Assembly: GCA_036501845.1 (NCBI GenBank)
Contig: DASXZO010000125.1
Coordinates: 1-22,556, forward strand
Length of the DNA stretch: 22,556 bases
Reading direction: 5' to 3'
DNA from: JBBREP01 sp036501845
GTDB lineage: Bacteria > Actinomycetota > Acidimicrobiia > IMCC26256 > PALSA-610
Part shown: in pieces, positions 12,595-20,515 of the stretch
Layout of the letters: every line of letters starts with the position of its first letter
Numbering within the stretch: position 1 is the stretch's first letter
The notes under the pieces: model-generated
What the model saw: only the letters and a program-made list of their open reading frames with translations
What the model was told of the DNA's origin: nothing
Database searches by the model: none
Made by a program: the position numbers and the translations under genes

Positions 12595-14967
12595 ATGTCG
12601 AAATCGCGACCGAAGGTTCGGACGAGCGCGCTCGTCATCACCATTGCGGTCAGTGCGTGCATGGCCGTGGGAGCGGTGCCGTCGGCGCATGCCGCGTCGA
12701 GCGCTCCGTCGACGACACCCACGTTCACCGCAGGCGGCAGCGCGCAGCAGGTGTACGTGACCGGGCTCGCACCGTTCGCGCAGATGTCGCTCCTCAACGC
12801 GAGCGGAGCCACGGTCGCCACGAAGAAGGCCGACTCGGAAGGCGGGCTGCTGTTCCGCAACGTGCCTGCTGCGAGCGGCTATCACGTCCGGCGCACGTCG
12901 GACGGTGCGAAGTCGGCGGCGATCACGGTGCACAGCAACCAGTCGGCGCCGTGGGACCCGGCTACCTACAACCAGACGATCACCGACAACGGCTACCAGT
13001 ACCTCACCACGCGTGACGGTACGAAGCTCGCGATCGACGTCCATCCACCGACGAGCCCCGCCGGTGAGCCCGGCGCACCGTCGAGCCTGCACCTGCCGAA
13101 GACCAACGTCGACTTCACGCCGCCCTACCCGACGCTGATCGAGTACGCCGGGTACGGCTACGCCAACCCGGCCGGCCCCGAGAGCGGCATCGCGATCCTC
13201 GCGAACCTCATGGGCTTCGCGGTGGTCGACGTGAACATGCGCGGCACCGGCTGCTCGGGCGGCGCCTTCGACTTCTTCGAGAAGCTGCAGAGCCTCGACG
13301 GCTACGACGTGATCGAGACGATCGCGCACCAGTCATGGGTGAAGGGCAACAAGGTCGGGATGATGGGCATCTCGTACGGCGGGATCAGCCAGCTGTTCAC
13401 CGCCGCGACGCAACCGCCCGACCTCGAGGCCATCGCACCGTTGTCGGTGCTCGACGCGACCGCGACGACGCTGTATCCGGGTGGCGTCCTCAACACTGGT
13501 TTCGCGGTGGCGTGGGCGCAGCAGCGCCAGCACGATGCCGAGCCAGCCGGACCGACGACGGGCCAGCCGTGGGCCTACACCCAGATCCAGAACGGCGACA
13601 CCACGTGCGCCGCCAACCAGGCGTTGCACGGCGAAGCTGCTGACCTGATGGCGAAGATCACCGCCAACTCGCACTATGTGGCGGCCACCGCCGACCCGCT
13701 CGACCCGGTCACGTTCGTGAAGAACATCAAGGTGCCGGTGTTCATGGCGTGCCAGTGGGAAGACGAACAGACCGGCGGCCATTGCCCCGAGCTCGTCAGC
13801 CACTTCACCGGCACGAGCCAGAAGTGGTTCACGTTCACGAACGGCGCGCACATCGATTCGCTCGACCCGGCCACGTACAACCGTTGGTACGACTTCCTCG
13901 AGCTGTTCGTCGCGCACCAGGCTCCGGTAGTGAACAGCGCGGTCACGCGCGGCGCGGCGCCGGTGATCTACCAGGAGGCGATGGGTCTGCCTTCGAGCGA
14001 CCTCGCCACACTGCCGACCGACCCGATCCAAACGATCCCGACGTACGCGGCGGCACTGACCGCGTTCAAGAAGCAGGCCGAAGTATCGGTGTTCTTCGAC
14101 AACGGCGCCGGGCAGTCGCCCACGAACACCGCGTCGGCCGGTGATCCGTATTCCTCGTACGAGCACGACTTCTCGTCGCTGCCGGTGCCGGGCACCACTG
14201 CACGCACCTGGTATCTCGGTCCGAACGGCTCGCTGACCGCGAGCAAGGCGACGAAGTCCGCTACCAATTCGTTTACTTGGAACGCAGCCGCGCTCGGGCT
14301 CTCGGACTACGGCGGCAACACCGGCGGCGGAGGTCTGTGGGGCAACGCGTCGCAGTGGGCGTGGAACTGGCAGCCGAACCCGGCCGGGAGTGCCGTGTCA
14401 TACGTGTCGGCACCGCTCGCCGCCAACACCACGGTGATCGGAAGTGGCGCGGCCTACTTGTGGGTGAAGTCGTCGACCCCCGACGTCGACCTGCAGGTGA
14501 CGATCAGCGAGGTGCGGCCCGACGGCAACGAGACGTTCGTGCAGAACGGCTACATCCGCGCCAGCGAGCGCAAGCTGTCGACGAACTCGAACAACATGTT
14601 CAAGCAGCCGAGCACCACGCTGCAGCCGATCCCGACGTTCGCGCCGGGCGACGCGGCACCGATGCCCGCCGGCAAGTACGTGGAAGTGGCCGTGCCGCTC
14701 TACTACGAGGGCCACGCCTATCGCGCCGGCTCGCGTATCCGGGTGACGATCGCCGCCCCGAACGGGGCCCAGCCGGTGTGGTCGTTCGCCGAGACGGTGC
14801 CGAGCAGCACTGCGGGCGTGTCGATCGCGTTCTCGCCGTCGATGCCGTCGAGCATCGTGTTGCCGGTGGTTCCTGGCCTGAGCGTGCCGAGCGCGTTGCC
14901 GGCGTGCCCGAGCCTGCGCAACGAGCCGTGCCGCGCCTACACGTCGCTCGTCAACAAGGCGCCGTAG
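12595..14967 (+). CDS. Secreted CocE/NonD hydrolase (X-Pro dipeptidyl-peptidase type)
   Basis: The 790-residue exported serine hydrolase has a signal peptide of about 33 residues with a 'PSAHA|A' cleavage site. A short beta-rich N-terminal domain follows, then an alpha/beta-hydrolase domain. The domain carries 'VVDVNMRGTGCSGG', the nucleophile elbow 'GISYGG' (Ser260), an Asp near 390 ('CQWEDEQTGG') and a His near 419 ('NGAHIDSLD'), which form a plausible triad. The C-terminal jelly-roll ('YLWVKSSTPDVDLQVTISEV', 'GSRIRVTIAAP') is the usual X-Pro-peptidase/CocE C domain. It could cleave X-Pro peptides, acyl esters or beta-lactam-type amides. The ATG at 12595 gives the signal peptide; the frame is open 129 nt further upstream. 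It is convergent with the mannosidase gene, 7 bp between stops. Confidence 0.88.
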   Translation: MSKSRPKVRTSALVITIAVSACMAVGAVPSAHAASSAPSTTPTFTAGGSAQQVYVTGLAPFAQMSLLNASGATVATKKADSEGGLLFRNVPAASGYHVRRTSDGAKSAAITVHSNQSAPWDPATYNQTITDNGYQYLTTRDGTKLAIDVHPPTSPAGEPGAPSSLHLPKTNVDFTPPYPTLIEYAGYGYANPAGPESGIAILANLMGFAVVDVNMRGTGCSGGAFDFFEKLQSLDGYDVIETIAHQSWVKGNKVGMMGISYGGISQLFTAATQPPDLEAIAPLSVLDATATTLYPGGVLNTGFAVAWAQQRQHDAEPAGPTTGQPWAYTQIQNGDTTCAANQALHGEAADLMAKITANSHYVAATADPLDPVTFVKNIKVPVFMACQWEDEQTGGHCPELVSHFTGTSQKWFTFTNGAHIDSLDPATYNRWYDFLELFVAHQAPVVNSAVTRGAAPVIYQEAMGLPSSDLATLPTDPIQTIPTYAAALTAFKKQAEVSVFFDNGAGQSPTNTASAGDPYSSYEHDFSSLPVPGTTARTWYLGPNGSLTASKATKSATNSFTWNAAALGLSDYGGNTGGGGLWGNASQWAWNWQPNPAGSAVSYVSAPLAANTTVIGSGAAYLWVKSSTPDVDLQVTISEVRPDGNETFVQNGYIRASERKLSTNSNNMFKQPSTTLQPIPTFAPGDAAPMPAGKYVEVAVPLYYEGHAYRAGSRIRVTIAAPNGAQPVWSFAETVPSSTAGVSIAFSPSMPSSIVLPVVPGLSVPSALPACPSLRNEPCRAYTSLVNKAP

Positions 14968-14974
14968 GCAAGAG

Positions 14975-17353
14975 TCATTTCGACGAGATCGAAGGGGGTG
15001 CCGCGCTTGCCGCGGCACCCCAGCTCGTGTCGGGCGTCGACGCGAGCGAGAACGTGACGTGCCCGCCGGTGGCCACGATCGACGCCGGCAGCCACGGGCA
15101 GTTGTAGGCGCGGGCCGGCGCCGCGCCACACGTGGCCGCGGTGGTGGTGCCGGTGACGTGCGCGCTGTGCACGTAGCGATTCGCGTTCGATGCGCCCGGG
15201 GCGCTCACCACAATCGACCGTCCGTTGGAGAGATGCACGGTCACCTCGGAGAAGAAAGGGCTACTGAGCGCGAGGTCGGCGCGGCCCGGCGTTTCGGGAT
15301 ACATGCCGATCGCCGCCCACACGTACCACGACGACATCGCGCCGAGGTCGTCGTTGCCGGGGAGCCCGTCGGGCGTGGGCGCGTAGAGATCGGTGGCGAT
15401 ACGTCGCACCACGTCTTGTGTGCGCCAGGGCGCGCTCGCGTAGTCGTACACCCACGGGATTCCGAGCGCGGGCTCGTTGCCGGCCCAGTCGTACGGCTGC
15501 TTGCGGCTGGTGTTCAGATGCGTGAAGAACGTGTCGAGGCGCGCGACGGCCACCGACGGTCCGCCCATCGCTTCGATGAGTCCATGCAGATCTTGGGGCA
15601 CGCTCCACGAGTACTGGATGGAGTTGCCCTCCTCCCAGCCGTCCTGGCCGATGCCCGCGAGCGGCGACACTTGAAATGCCGGTCCGGTGGGGAAGCGGCC
15701 CGACGCGTCGCGCGCCGCGAGCCAGTGTGTGGCCGGGTTCACGAGGTGGCGCCAGTTCTCGGCTCGTGTCGCGTAGGTGGCCGCGGTCGAGCGATCGCCG
15801 AGCGCCGTGGCGAACTGCGCGATCGCGGAGTCGTCGATGGCGTACTCGAGCGTCTCCGACCCGCCGATCGTGTAGTCGAACGACGTCTTGTCGCGCCGGT
15901 CCACCTGGATCCAACCCTGCTCGAGGTACTCGTCGAGATCCTGGCGCTCGGCGTCCCAGCCGAGCCCGGTGCCCTTGTCGGTGGCGCCGTGCAGCATCGC
16001 CTGCAACGCCGCGCTGGTGTCGAAGTCGCGAGCGCCGAAGGCGTAGGCCTCGGCGAGGATCGGTACCGACGAGTCGCCGTTCATCTCGGCCGTCTCCACG
16101 TCGGTGAACGGCAGCTTCGGCAACGAACCGCTCTGCTCGGTGTCGGCAAGGAGCGAGCGCATCATGGCGCTCATCTGTGGCGCGGCGATCATGGTGAGCA
16201 GCGGCATCTCCGATCGGTATGTGTCCCAGCTGGAGAAGTTGGCGTATTGCGGACCGGGTGACGCCGTGTGCACGTGGTGGTCGAAGCCCGGATACTCGCC
16301 GTTGTCGTCGCTGAACACGTTGGGATGGAGCAGCGACCGGTAGAGCGATGAATAGAAGGTGCGGCGCTGCGTGTTTGTGCCGCCGCCCACGTCGATGCGG
16401 TCGAGCATCGAGTTCCACGTCGAGGTGGCGGCGCGCGCAACGGTGGCGACGTCCCACGTGTGCACCTCGGCGGCGAGATTGGCGCGCGCGTCCGCGATGC
16501 TCACGAACGAGATGCCCACACGCATCCCCACAACGTGGTGCAACGCCGCGTCGAACGTGAGGGTGGCACCGGAGTGGGCGCCCGACACATTGCGCGCCGA
16601 CGCCGACACCGTGTGGCCCTTCCACGTGGCGAAGCTGGTGAATGGGCGATCGAACTGCGCGGCGAACGACAGGGTGTAGGTGCCCACGGTGCCGCAGAAC
16701 TGGCCCGACGTCACGGAGCCGACGATGGTGTCGTTGCCGACCACTTCAGTGTTCGCGACGCTTGCCGGTACCGCGCTGTCGGCCACCTTGAATGTGAGGT
16801 TCGCGTGCGGCGACGGCGGGAACGCGAAGCTCGCCACGCCGGCACGCGTCGTGACCGCGAGCGACGCGTCTACAGGACCGTTCCCGAGCGTGACGTCGTA
16901 ACGGCCCGGCGCGGCTTTCTCCGCGGAATGCGAGAACGGCATCGTGGCGCCTTCGGGGTCGGTGCCCACGCTGCCGACGGTCGGAAGGATCGGTATGTCA
17001 CCGAGACCCGAACAGCCGGGACCGTTGAGGTGCGTGAGGCTGAACCCCGAGATCAAGTGGTCGGCGTAGGAGTAGCCGCCGCCGTCGGCGCGATCGGGCG
17101 ACGTGTCCGGACCCCACTGCATCATGCCGAACGGCAGGTCGGCGGCGGGGGAGTCGTCGATGTGGCCCACCGCCGCGCCGCCGACGCCGGTGCCCATCAG
17201 CGGATTCACAAGCGCGGCCGGGTCGCTCGTGCCCGAGCTGAGGGTGTCGGCGCGCGGTGGCCGCGCTGCGCCATGTGTCGTGCTCGCGGAACAGCTCGCG
17301 AGCGACGCGACCGTCACCACGACGATCGTTGCCATCGCCTTCCGCCCGGCCAT
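14975..17353 (-). CDS. GH92 family alpha-mannosidase lipoprotein
   Basis: The 792-residue exported lipoprotein has a lipobox 'SLASC' at Cys21. The N-terminal GH92 beta-sandwich begins 'DPAALVNPLMGTG' and contains 'DLPFGMMQWGPDTSP' and 'GFSLTHLNGPGC'. The (alpha/alpha)6 catalytic domain has 'NFSSWDTYRSEMPLLTM' (Asp377), 'GWEEGNSIQYSWSVPQD' (Glu575, likely general acid), 'DWAGNEPALGIPWVYDY' and 'GLPGNDDLGAMSSWYVW' (Asp668/Asp669, likely base and Ca2+ region). GH92 enzymes are Ca2+-dependent inverting exo-alpha-mannosidases, and the key blocks look intact. The length is normal. Start codons at 17362 (GTG) and 17353 (ATG) both fit. The serine-hydrolase fusion gene ends 44 bp upstream on the same strand. 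Confidence 0.93.
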   Translation of the reverse strand: MAGRKAMATIVVVTVASLASCSASTTHGAARPPRADTLSSGTSDPAALVNPLMGTGVGGAAVGHIDDSPAADLPFGMMQWGPDTSPDRADGGGYSYADHLISGFSLTHLNGPGCSGLGDIPILPTVGSVGTDPEGATMPFSHSAEKAAPGRYDVTLGNGPVDASLAVTTRAGVASFAFPPSPHANLTFKVADSAVPASVANTEVVGNDTIVGSVTSGQFCGTVGTYTLSFAAQFDRPFTSFATWKGHTVSASARNVSGAHSGATLTFDAALHHVVGMRVGISFVSIADARANLAAEVHTWDVATVARAATSTWNSMLDRIDVGGGTNTQRRTFYSSLYRSLLHPNVFSDDNGEYPGFDHHVHTASPGPQYANFSSWDTYRSEMPLLTMIAAPQMSAMMRSLLADTEQSGSLPKLPFTDVETAEMNGDSSVPILAEAYAFGARDFDTSAALQAMLHGATDKGTGLGWDAERQDLDEYLEQGWIQVDRRDKTSFDYTIGGSETLEYAIDDSAIAQFATALGDRSTAATYATRAENWRHLVNPATHWLAARDASGRFPTGPAFQVSPLAGIGQDGWEEGNSIQYSWSVPQDLHGLIEAMGGPSVAVARLDTFFTHLNTSRKQPYDWAGNEPALGIPWVYDYASAPWRTQDVVRRIATDLYAPTPDGLPGNDDLGAMSSWYVWAAIGMYPETPGRADLALSSPFFSEVTVHLSNGRSIVVSAPGASNANRYVHSAHVTGTTTAATCGAAPARAYNCPWLPASIVATGGHVTFSLASTPDTSWGAAASAAPPSISSK
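14995..15021. terminator. Hairpin after the CocE gene, within the GH92 3' end
   Basis: The perfect 11-bp stem GGGGTGCCGCG (14995-15005) and CGCGGCACCCC (15011-15021) closes the loop CTTGC. It starts 28 nt after the CocE stop and lies inside the last codons of the opposing mannosidase gene. There is no U-tract. It could serve as terminator or 3'-end stabiliser for the CocE transcript. Confidence 0.5.
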
Positions 17354-17369
17354 CACGGGCACAGCTTGC

Positions 17370-17387
17370 CTGACGCGCTGGCGTCAG
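17370..17387. terminator. Small hairpin between the serine hydrolase fusion and GH92 genes
   Basis: The 7-bp stem CTGACGC (17370-17376) and GCGTCAG (17381-17387) closes a 4-nt loop within the 44-bp gap separating two minus-strand genes. It may attenuate read-through into the mannosidase gene. It has no U-tract. Confidence 0.35.
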
Positions 17388-17397
17388 TGCGTCAGTG

Positions 17398-18822
17398 TCA
17401 GTGCGCGAGCGCCGACCAGGCCGCTTCCGATACTTCGGAGATGGAATCGATGCCGTAGCCCATGCTCGGGTCGCCCGACGTGGTGACCGCGATCAAGTAG
17501 TTGCGCCCCGCGCCCTCGACCCAGCCGACGCTGTTGACGGTCCAACCCGAGCTGATCGGCAACCAACCGTTCTTCAGCGCAATGATCGATCCCGGCGCAA
17601 CGCCAGCCGACACGCCCCACGCCTGGCTCGGCGTGACGTGCTCCATGAGGCCGAGTTCGTACGCACGCGACGAATCGGACAGCACCGAATTCGAGTGCAC
17701 AAGGTGATTCAGCAGCGTCACCTGGTCGGTGGGGTCGGTGGTGGTGAGACCCCAGTCGACGTTGGGCGTGGTCGCGGTCAACCCCACTTGCTGGTCGAAC
17801 GCGTGCACCGACGGCGCACCACCCACCTCGTTCCACAGCGCGGTCGCGGCATCGTTGTCGCTGTCCTCGATCATCGCCGTCGCAGTCGACATCTCGCTCG
17901 ATGTGAGCGAACGGTTCGCGGCCTGCGCGCGTTGCAGCAACGTGCCGAGGATCTGCACCTTCACGATGCTGGCGGTGATGCTCAGCTGGCCCGGGCGGTA
18001 CTGGTACGAGATGCCGCTGGCGAGGTCGAGCACGTCGGCCGAGATCACGCCGGCGCGCCCGTTCAACGAGGCGACGAGCGAGGGCGAGAACACAGTGGGC
18101 GGCGACTGCTCGACGAGCCAGTAGCCGTTGGCCGTGGGCGTTGCGGCCATGCCCACGACGGGCTCGGCGAGATGCATGCCCCCGCCCGACCCGTAGTAGT
18201 GCGCGTCTCCGAAGGTGAAGATGCCGCCGTCGGTGGCGACGAGCCAGTAACCGCCACCGGTCGCGTCGCGCGCCATGCCGATGACCGGCCTCACGAGATG
18301 CAGGTTGCCGGTGGAGCCGTGGAAGTGCGCGTCGCCGAAGGTGAAGATGCCGCCGTCGGTGGCGACGAGCCAGTAGCCGTTGCCGGTGGGCGATGCGGCC
18401 ATGCCCACGACGGGAGCGTTGAGACGTGTGCCGCCCATCGATCCGTGGAAGTGCGCGTCGCCGAAACTGAAGATGCCGCCGTCGGATGCCACGAGCCAGT
18501 AGCCGTGACCGGTGGGCGTTGCGGCCATGCCCACGATCGGCTTGTTCAACTGCACACCACTGAGCGATCCGTACGACACCGCGCCGCCGAACGGCAACAC
18601 CGGCCCCGCGAGCGTCGACGACTCGCTCACGGGCGGCACCACGGAGAGCGCGGGCGCGATCGGCTTCGATCCAGCGGGCGCGCCCACGTCGGCCGGCGAC
18701 ACGTGACCCGCGCGCAACACCGTGGCATGTGCGGTCGACGCGCCCGCGATACCAGTGCCGCAGGCGCACATCGGCGCGACGACGATCAGTGCCGCACCGA
18801 ACAACGCCACTCGCCGCATCAT
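17398..18822 (-). CDS. Secreted fusion of GYWL-type repeats to a class-A-like serine hydrolase
   Basis: The 474-residue exported protein starts with a signal peptide and a Pro/Ala-rich linker to about residue 75. Four copies of a 42-residue repeat follow (95-238), each with 'GYWLVA[ST]DGGIF[ST]FGDAH'; the fourth is cut short. The C-terminal domain (about 245-474) resembles the class A beta-lactamase/DD-peptidase fold: 'SITASIVKVQ' (Ser285 and Lys288, SxxK), 'EDSDNDAAT' (Ser321-Asp-Asn, SDN) and 'ALKNGW' (Lys417-Asn-Gly in place of KTG). No ExxLN deacylation motif is visible before 'LTTTDP'. A peptidoglycan- or ester-directed serine enzyme is therefore more likely than a beta-lactamase. AGGAG precedes two consecutive ATGs; the second, at 18819, has better spacing. 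Confidence 0.8.
   Translation of the reverse strand: MMRRVALFGAALIVVAPMCACGTGIAGASTAHATVLRAGHVSPADVGAPAGSKPIAPALSVVPPVSESSTLAGPVLPFGGAVSYGSLSGVQLNKPIVGMAATPTGHGYWLVASDGGIFSFGDAHFHGSMGGTRLNAPVVGMAASPTGNGYWLVATDGGIFTFGDAHFHGSTGNLHLVRPVIGMARDATGGGYWLVATDGGIFTFGDAHYYGSGGGMHLAEPVVGMAATPTANGYWLVEQSPPTVFSPSLVASLNGRAGVISADVLDLASGISYQYRPGQLSITASIVKVQILGTLLQRAQAANRSLTSSEMSTATAMIEDSDNDAATALWNEVGGAPSVHAFDQQVGLTATTPNVDWGLTTTDPTDQVTLLNHLVHSNSVLSDSSRAYELGLMEHVTPSQAWGVSAGVAPGSIIALKNGWLPISSGWTVNSVGWVEGAGRNYLIAVTTSGDPSMGYGIDSISEVSEAAWSALAH
18109..18540 (-). repeat. Four tandem 126-bp repeats within the serine hydrolase fusion
   Basis: The coding repeat has an exact 42-codon period (GYWL at residues 107, 149, 191 and 233). 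DNA similarity between copies is high, for example 'GTGAAGATGCCGCCGTCGGT' occurs near 18220 and 18340. This suggests recent duplication or gene conversion. The last unit is incomplete and runs directly into the catalytic domain. Confidence 0.7.
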
Positions 18823-18864
18823 CGCTCCTGTCGCTCGCCGCGCAACCCGGGAAGAGGAAGCCTC

Positions 18865-18870
18865 ACGCTA
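18865..18870 (-). promoter_or_regulatory. -10 box TAGCGT of the serine hydrolase fusion gene
   Basis: On the minus strand TAGCGT lies about 42 nt before the ATG at 18822, giving a leader that contains the AGGAG ribosome site. It shares a 95-bp divergent promoter region with the RibD-C-type gene at 18918. Confidence 0.4.
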
Positions 18871-18917
18871 CGCACGCCGACGTGTTCGGCCGGAGTCATC
18901 GATGGCACAATCACGCA

Positions 18918-19673
18918 GTGAGTGCTGGGCCCGCTGTGCGCATGCTCTTTCCTGATCGCGGCGACGATGTCGACGTTGCCGCTGTGTATGCCGACATGCC
19001 GGTGGCAGCGGGCCGGCCCTCGGTGCGGTGCAACATGATCGGCAGTGTCGACGGCGGCACCTCGTGGAACGGCGTGTCGGGTGCACTCGGCGGCCCGGCC
19101 GACAAGCAACTCTTCGGAGTGTTGCGCGCGCTCGCCGACGTGGTGCTCGTGGCGTCGGGCACGATGCGCGCCGAGCACTACGGACCTTCCGTGCTGCCCG
19201 CCGCCGAGAAGCAGGCGCGGCTGGATCGCGGCCAGACCGCGGTGCCGCCGATCGCTGTGGTGTCGGCGAGCTGCGCGTTCGACTGGTCGTCGGCGTTCTT
19301 CGCCGACGCGACCGAACGGCCAGTGATCGTGACGGTCGCCGAGGCCGACGAGGACCGGCGCCGGGCTGCGGCCCGCGTGGCCGATGTGGTGATTGCCGGC
19401 GACACGAACGTCGACATGGACCGCGCCGTGCGGGCGCTGGGGGAGCGCGGCGCGGCGACGATCCTGGCCGAGGGTGGTCCCACGCTCAACGGCCAGCTGG
19501 CCCAGGCCCGGTTGCTCGACGAGCTCTGTCTCACCCTCGCGCCCCTGCTCGCGAGCGGCGACGCCAAACGGATCGTGAGCGGGTCGCCCCTCGCCGAGCT
19601 CGAACCGCTTCGCCTCGTGTCGTTGTGCCAGGCCGACGACTACCTGTTCTTCCGGTATCGCCCCGCGGTCTGA
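18918..19673 (+). CDS. RibD C-terminal domain (dihydrofolate-reductase-like) protein
   Basis: The 251-residue protein of the DHFR-like pyrimidine reductase fold probably uses NADPH. Blocks are 'PSVRCNMIGSVDGGTSW' (strand 1 with the conserved SxDG), 'DVVLVASGTMRAEHYGP' and 'GAATILAEGGPTLNGQL', the EGGPxLN nucleotide-binding block. It lacks the deaminase half of full RibD. Actinobacterial stand-alone members are of uncertain substrate; no other riboflavin gene lies nearby, so a riboflavin role is not supported. Starts at 18918 (GTG), 18936 (GTG) and 18942 (ATG) are all possible. A weak CACAAT 6 nt before 18918 favours the first slightly. Confidence 0.82.
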   Translation: MSAGPAVRMLFPDRGDDVDVAAVYADMPVAAGRPSVRCNMIGSVDGGTSWNGVSGALGGPADKQLFGVLRALADVVLVASGTMRAEHYGPSVLPAAEKQARLDRGQTAVPPIAVVSASCAFDWSSAFFADATERPVIVTVAEADEDRRRAAARVADVVIAGDTNVDMDRAVRALGERGAATILAEGGPTLNGQLAQARLLDELCLTLAPLLASGDAKRIVSGSPLAELEPLRLVSLCQADDYLFFRYRPAV

Positions 19674-19836
19674 CGCCGGTCTCCCGCGGCGGCCAGAAAG
19701 TTTTGTGAAAATTCTTCGCCATACGTCATCCGTATCCGGCCATGGCGTCGTAACCGAACCGCGACCTTCGTCGTTGACGACGGTGAGCCTCGGTGAGAGG
19801 CTTCGGTGGCGGGAGGGGTGAAGGGAAAAACCTGGG
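19674..19836 (+). promoter_or_regulatory. 163-bp intergenic region with AT-rich stretch and short hairpins
   Basis: The segment near 19693-19720 is much more AT-rich than its surroundings, with TTTTGTGAAAATTC followed by CATACG, and may hold the promoter of the zinc-ribbon gene. Short inverted repeats are present: ATACG/CGTAT around 19722-19736, and AGCCTC (19786-19791) with GAGGCT (19797-19802). None matches a known RNA family. Confidence 0.3.
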
Positions 19837-20049
19837 GTGCGCATCGAGGATGGTCACTGGGTGTGTGAGCAGTGCGGCGCGGTCGTCGACATGCCGTTCG
19901 ACGATCCGTGGCACACCGAGATGCACGCGCGCGGCGGCAAACCGAACGTGAGAGTGGTGATCGCAGCCGGGCACGAGGTGCACCGCTGCGACGTAACGAG
20001 GTCGTCGGCCGCGCCGACTGCTGCGGCTCCGGCGGCGACGCCTCAGTAG
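19837..20049 (+). CDS. Small zinc-ribbon-like protein
   Basis: The 70-residue protein begins MRIEDGHWVCEQCGAVVDMP. A CxxC pair sits at Cys10 and Cys13, and histidines and a last cysteine follow at 'WHTEMHARGG' and 'GHEVHRC'. The spacing suggests one structural zinc site. The tail is Ala/Pro/Thr-rich and probably disordered. The GTG has purine-rich AAGGGA about 11 nt upstream. Its stop codon overlaps the opposing acylphosphatase gene by 7 bp. Similar short actinobacterial proteins exist without known function. Confidence 0.65.
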   Translation: MRIEDGHWVCEQCGAVVDMPFDDPWHTEMHARGGKPNVRVVIAAGHEVHRCDVTRSSAAPTAAAPAATPQ

Positions 20050-20360
20050 CCGATCGCGAACCCGCTCGCTCCGGCCGGAGTCTCCTCCCACACGTCGACC
20101 TGGCGTACGTGCGCCAGCCGTGGCCCGCGCCGGCACCACGCCACCATCTCCGCGACCGCGCCCGCTGGCCCTTCGAACACGGCCTCCACCGATCCGTCAC
20201 CGAGATTGCGCACCTGGCCGCCGACTCCCAGCCGTATGGCCTCGCGGCGACACGTCTCGCGGAAGCCGACACCCTGCACCCGGCCCACGATCCTCACGCG
20301 GCGCCGTACCGCACCGTTCGCCGGGTGGTCGCCGGCCGGAGACGTGCCAGTGGGTTTCAC
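20043..20360 (-). CDS. acyP: Acylphosphatase
   Basis: The 105-residue protein hydrolyses the carboxyl-phosphate bond of acylphosphates in the cytoplasm. The signature 'RVRIVGRVQGVGFRETCRREA' contains the phosphate-binding loop and catalytic Arg34. 'GGQVRNLGDGSVEAVFEGP' carries the catalytic Asn52 and the second signature. The C-terminal 'ASGFAIGY' resembles the usual F.I.Y end. A GTG at 20297 would give a minimal 84-residue enzyme. The GTG at 20360 is preferred because TAGCGAT lies 6 nt upstream. The 3' end overlaps the zinc-ribbon gene tail to tail by 7 bp. Confidence 0.9.
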   Translation of the reverse strand: MKPTGTSPAGDHPANGAVRRRVRIVGRVQGVGFRETCRREAIRLGVGGQVRNLGDGSVEAVFEGPAGAVAEMVAWCRRGPRLAHVRQVDVWEETPAGASGFAIGY

Positions 20361-20366
20361 GGCCGC

Positions 20367-20373
20367 ATCGCTA
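20367..20373 (-). promoter_or_regulatory. -10-like box TAGCGAT of the acylphosphatase gene
   Basis: On the minus strand TAGCGAT ends 6 nt before the GTG at 20360. The geometry matches TAAGGAT in front of the HIT-like gene and suggests a leaderless transcript. Confidence 0.35.
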
Positions 20374-20385
20374 GCGCACGCGAAC

Positions 20386-20436
20386 CGGCGATGCCTTGGC
20401 CGGTCACCCGATGAGTGTCCGCTTCCGGCATCGCCG
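20386..20436. repeat. Inverted repeat with 10-bp arms between the acylphosphatase and antiporter genes
   Basis: The arms CGGCGATGCC (20386-20395) and GGCATCGCCG (20427-20436) are perfect reverse complements around 31 nt. On the minus strand the interior can form a further 5-bp hairpin (CACTC/GGGTG around ATC). It lies in the 155-bp gap after the antiporter stop and before the acylphosphatase start. It may be a terminator or a structured leader. No known RNA family is recognised. Confidence 0.5.
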
Positions 20437-20515
20437 CTGACGATTGTTACCCATGCGCCGGCAAAAGGACAGTGAAACGCGGGCGAGTTGAGCGGTCTTT
20501 GAGATCGGCACGAGT

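Noticed and set aside
15059..17458. Long plus-strand open frames (400 and 332 codons)
   Set aside because: They are antisense to the GH92 gene, whose family motifs run continuously on the minus strand.
18918..19673. Riboflavin biosynthesis gene ribD
   Set aside because: Only the reductase-type domain is present, and no other rib gene or FMN riboswitch is visible in the window.
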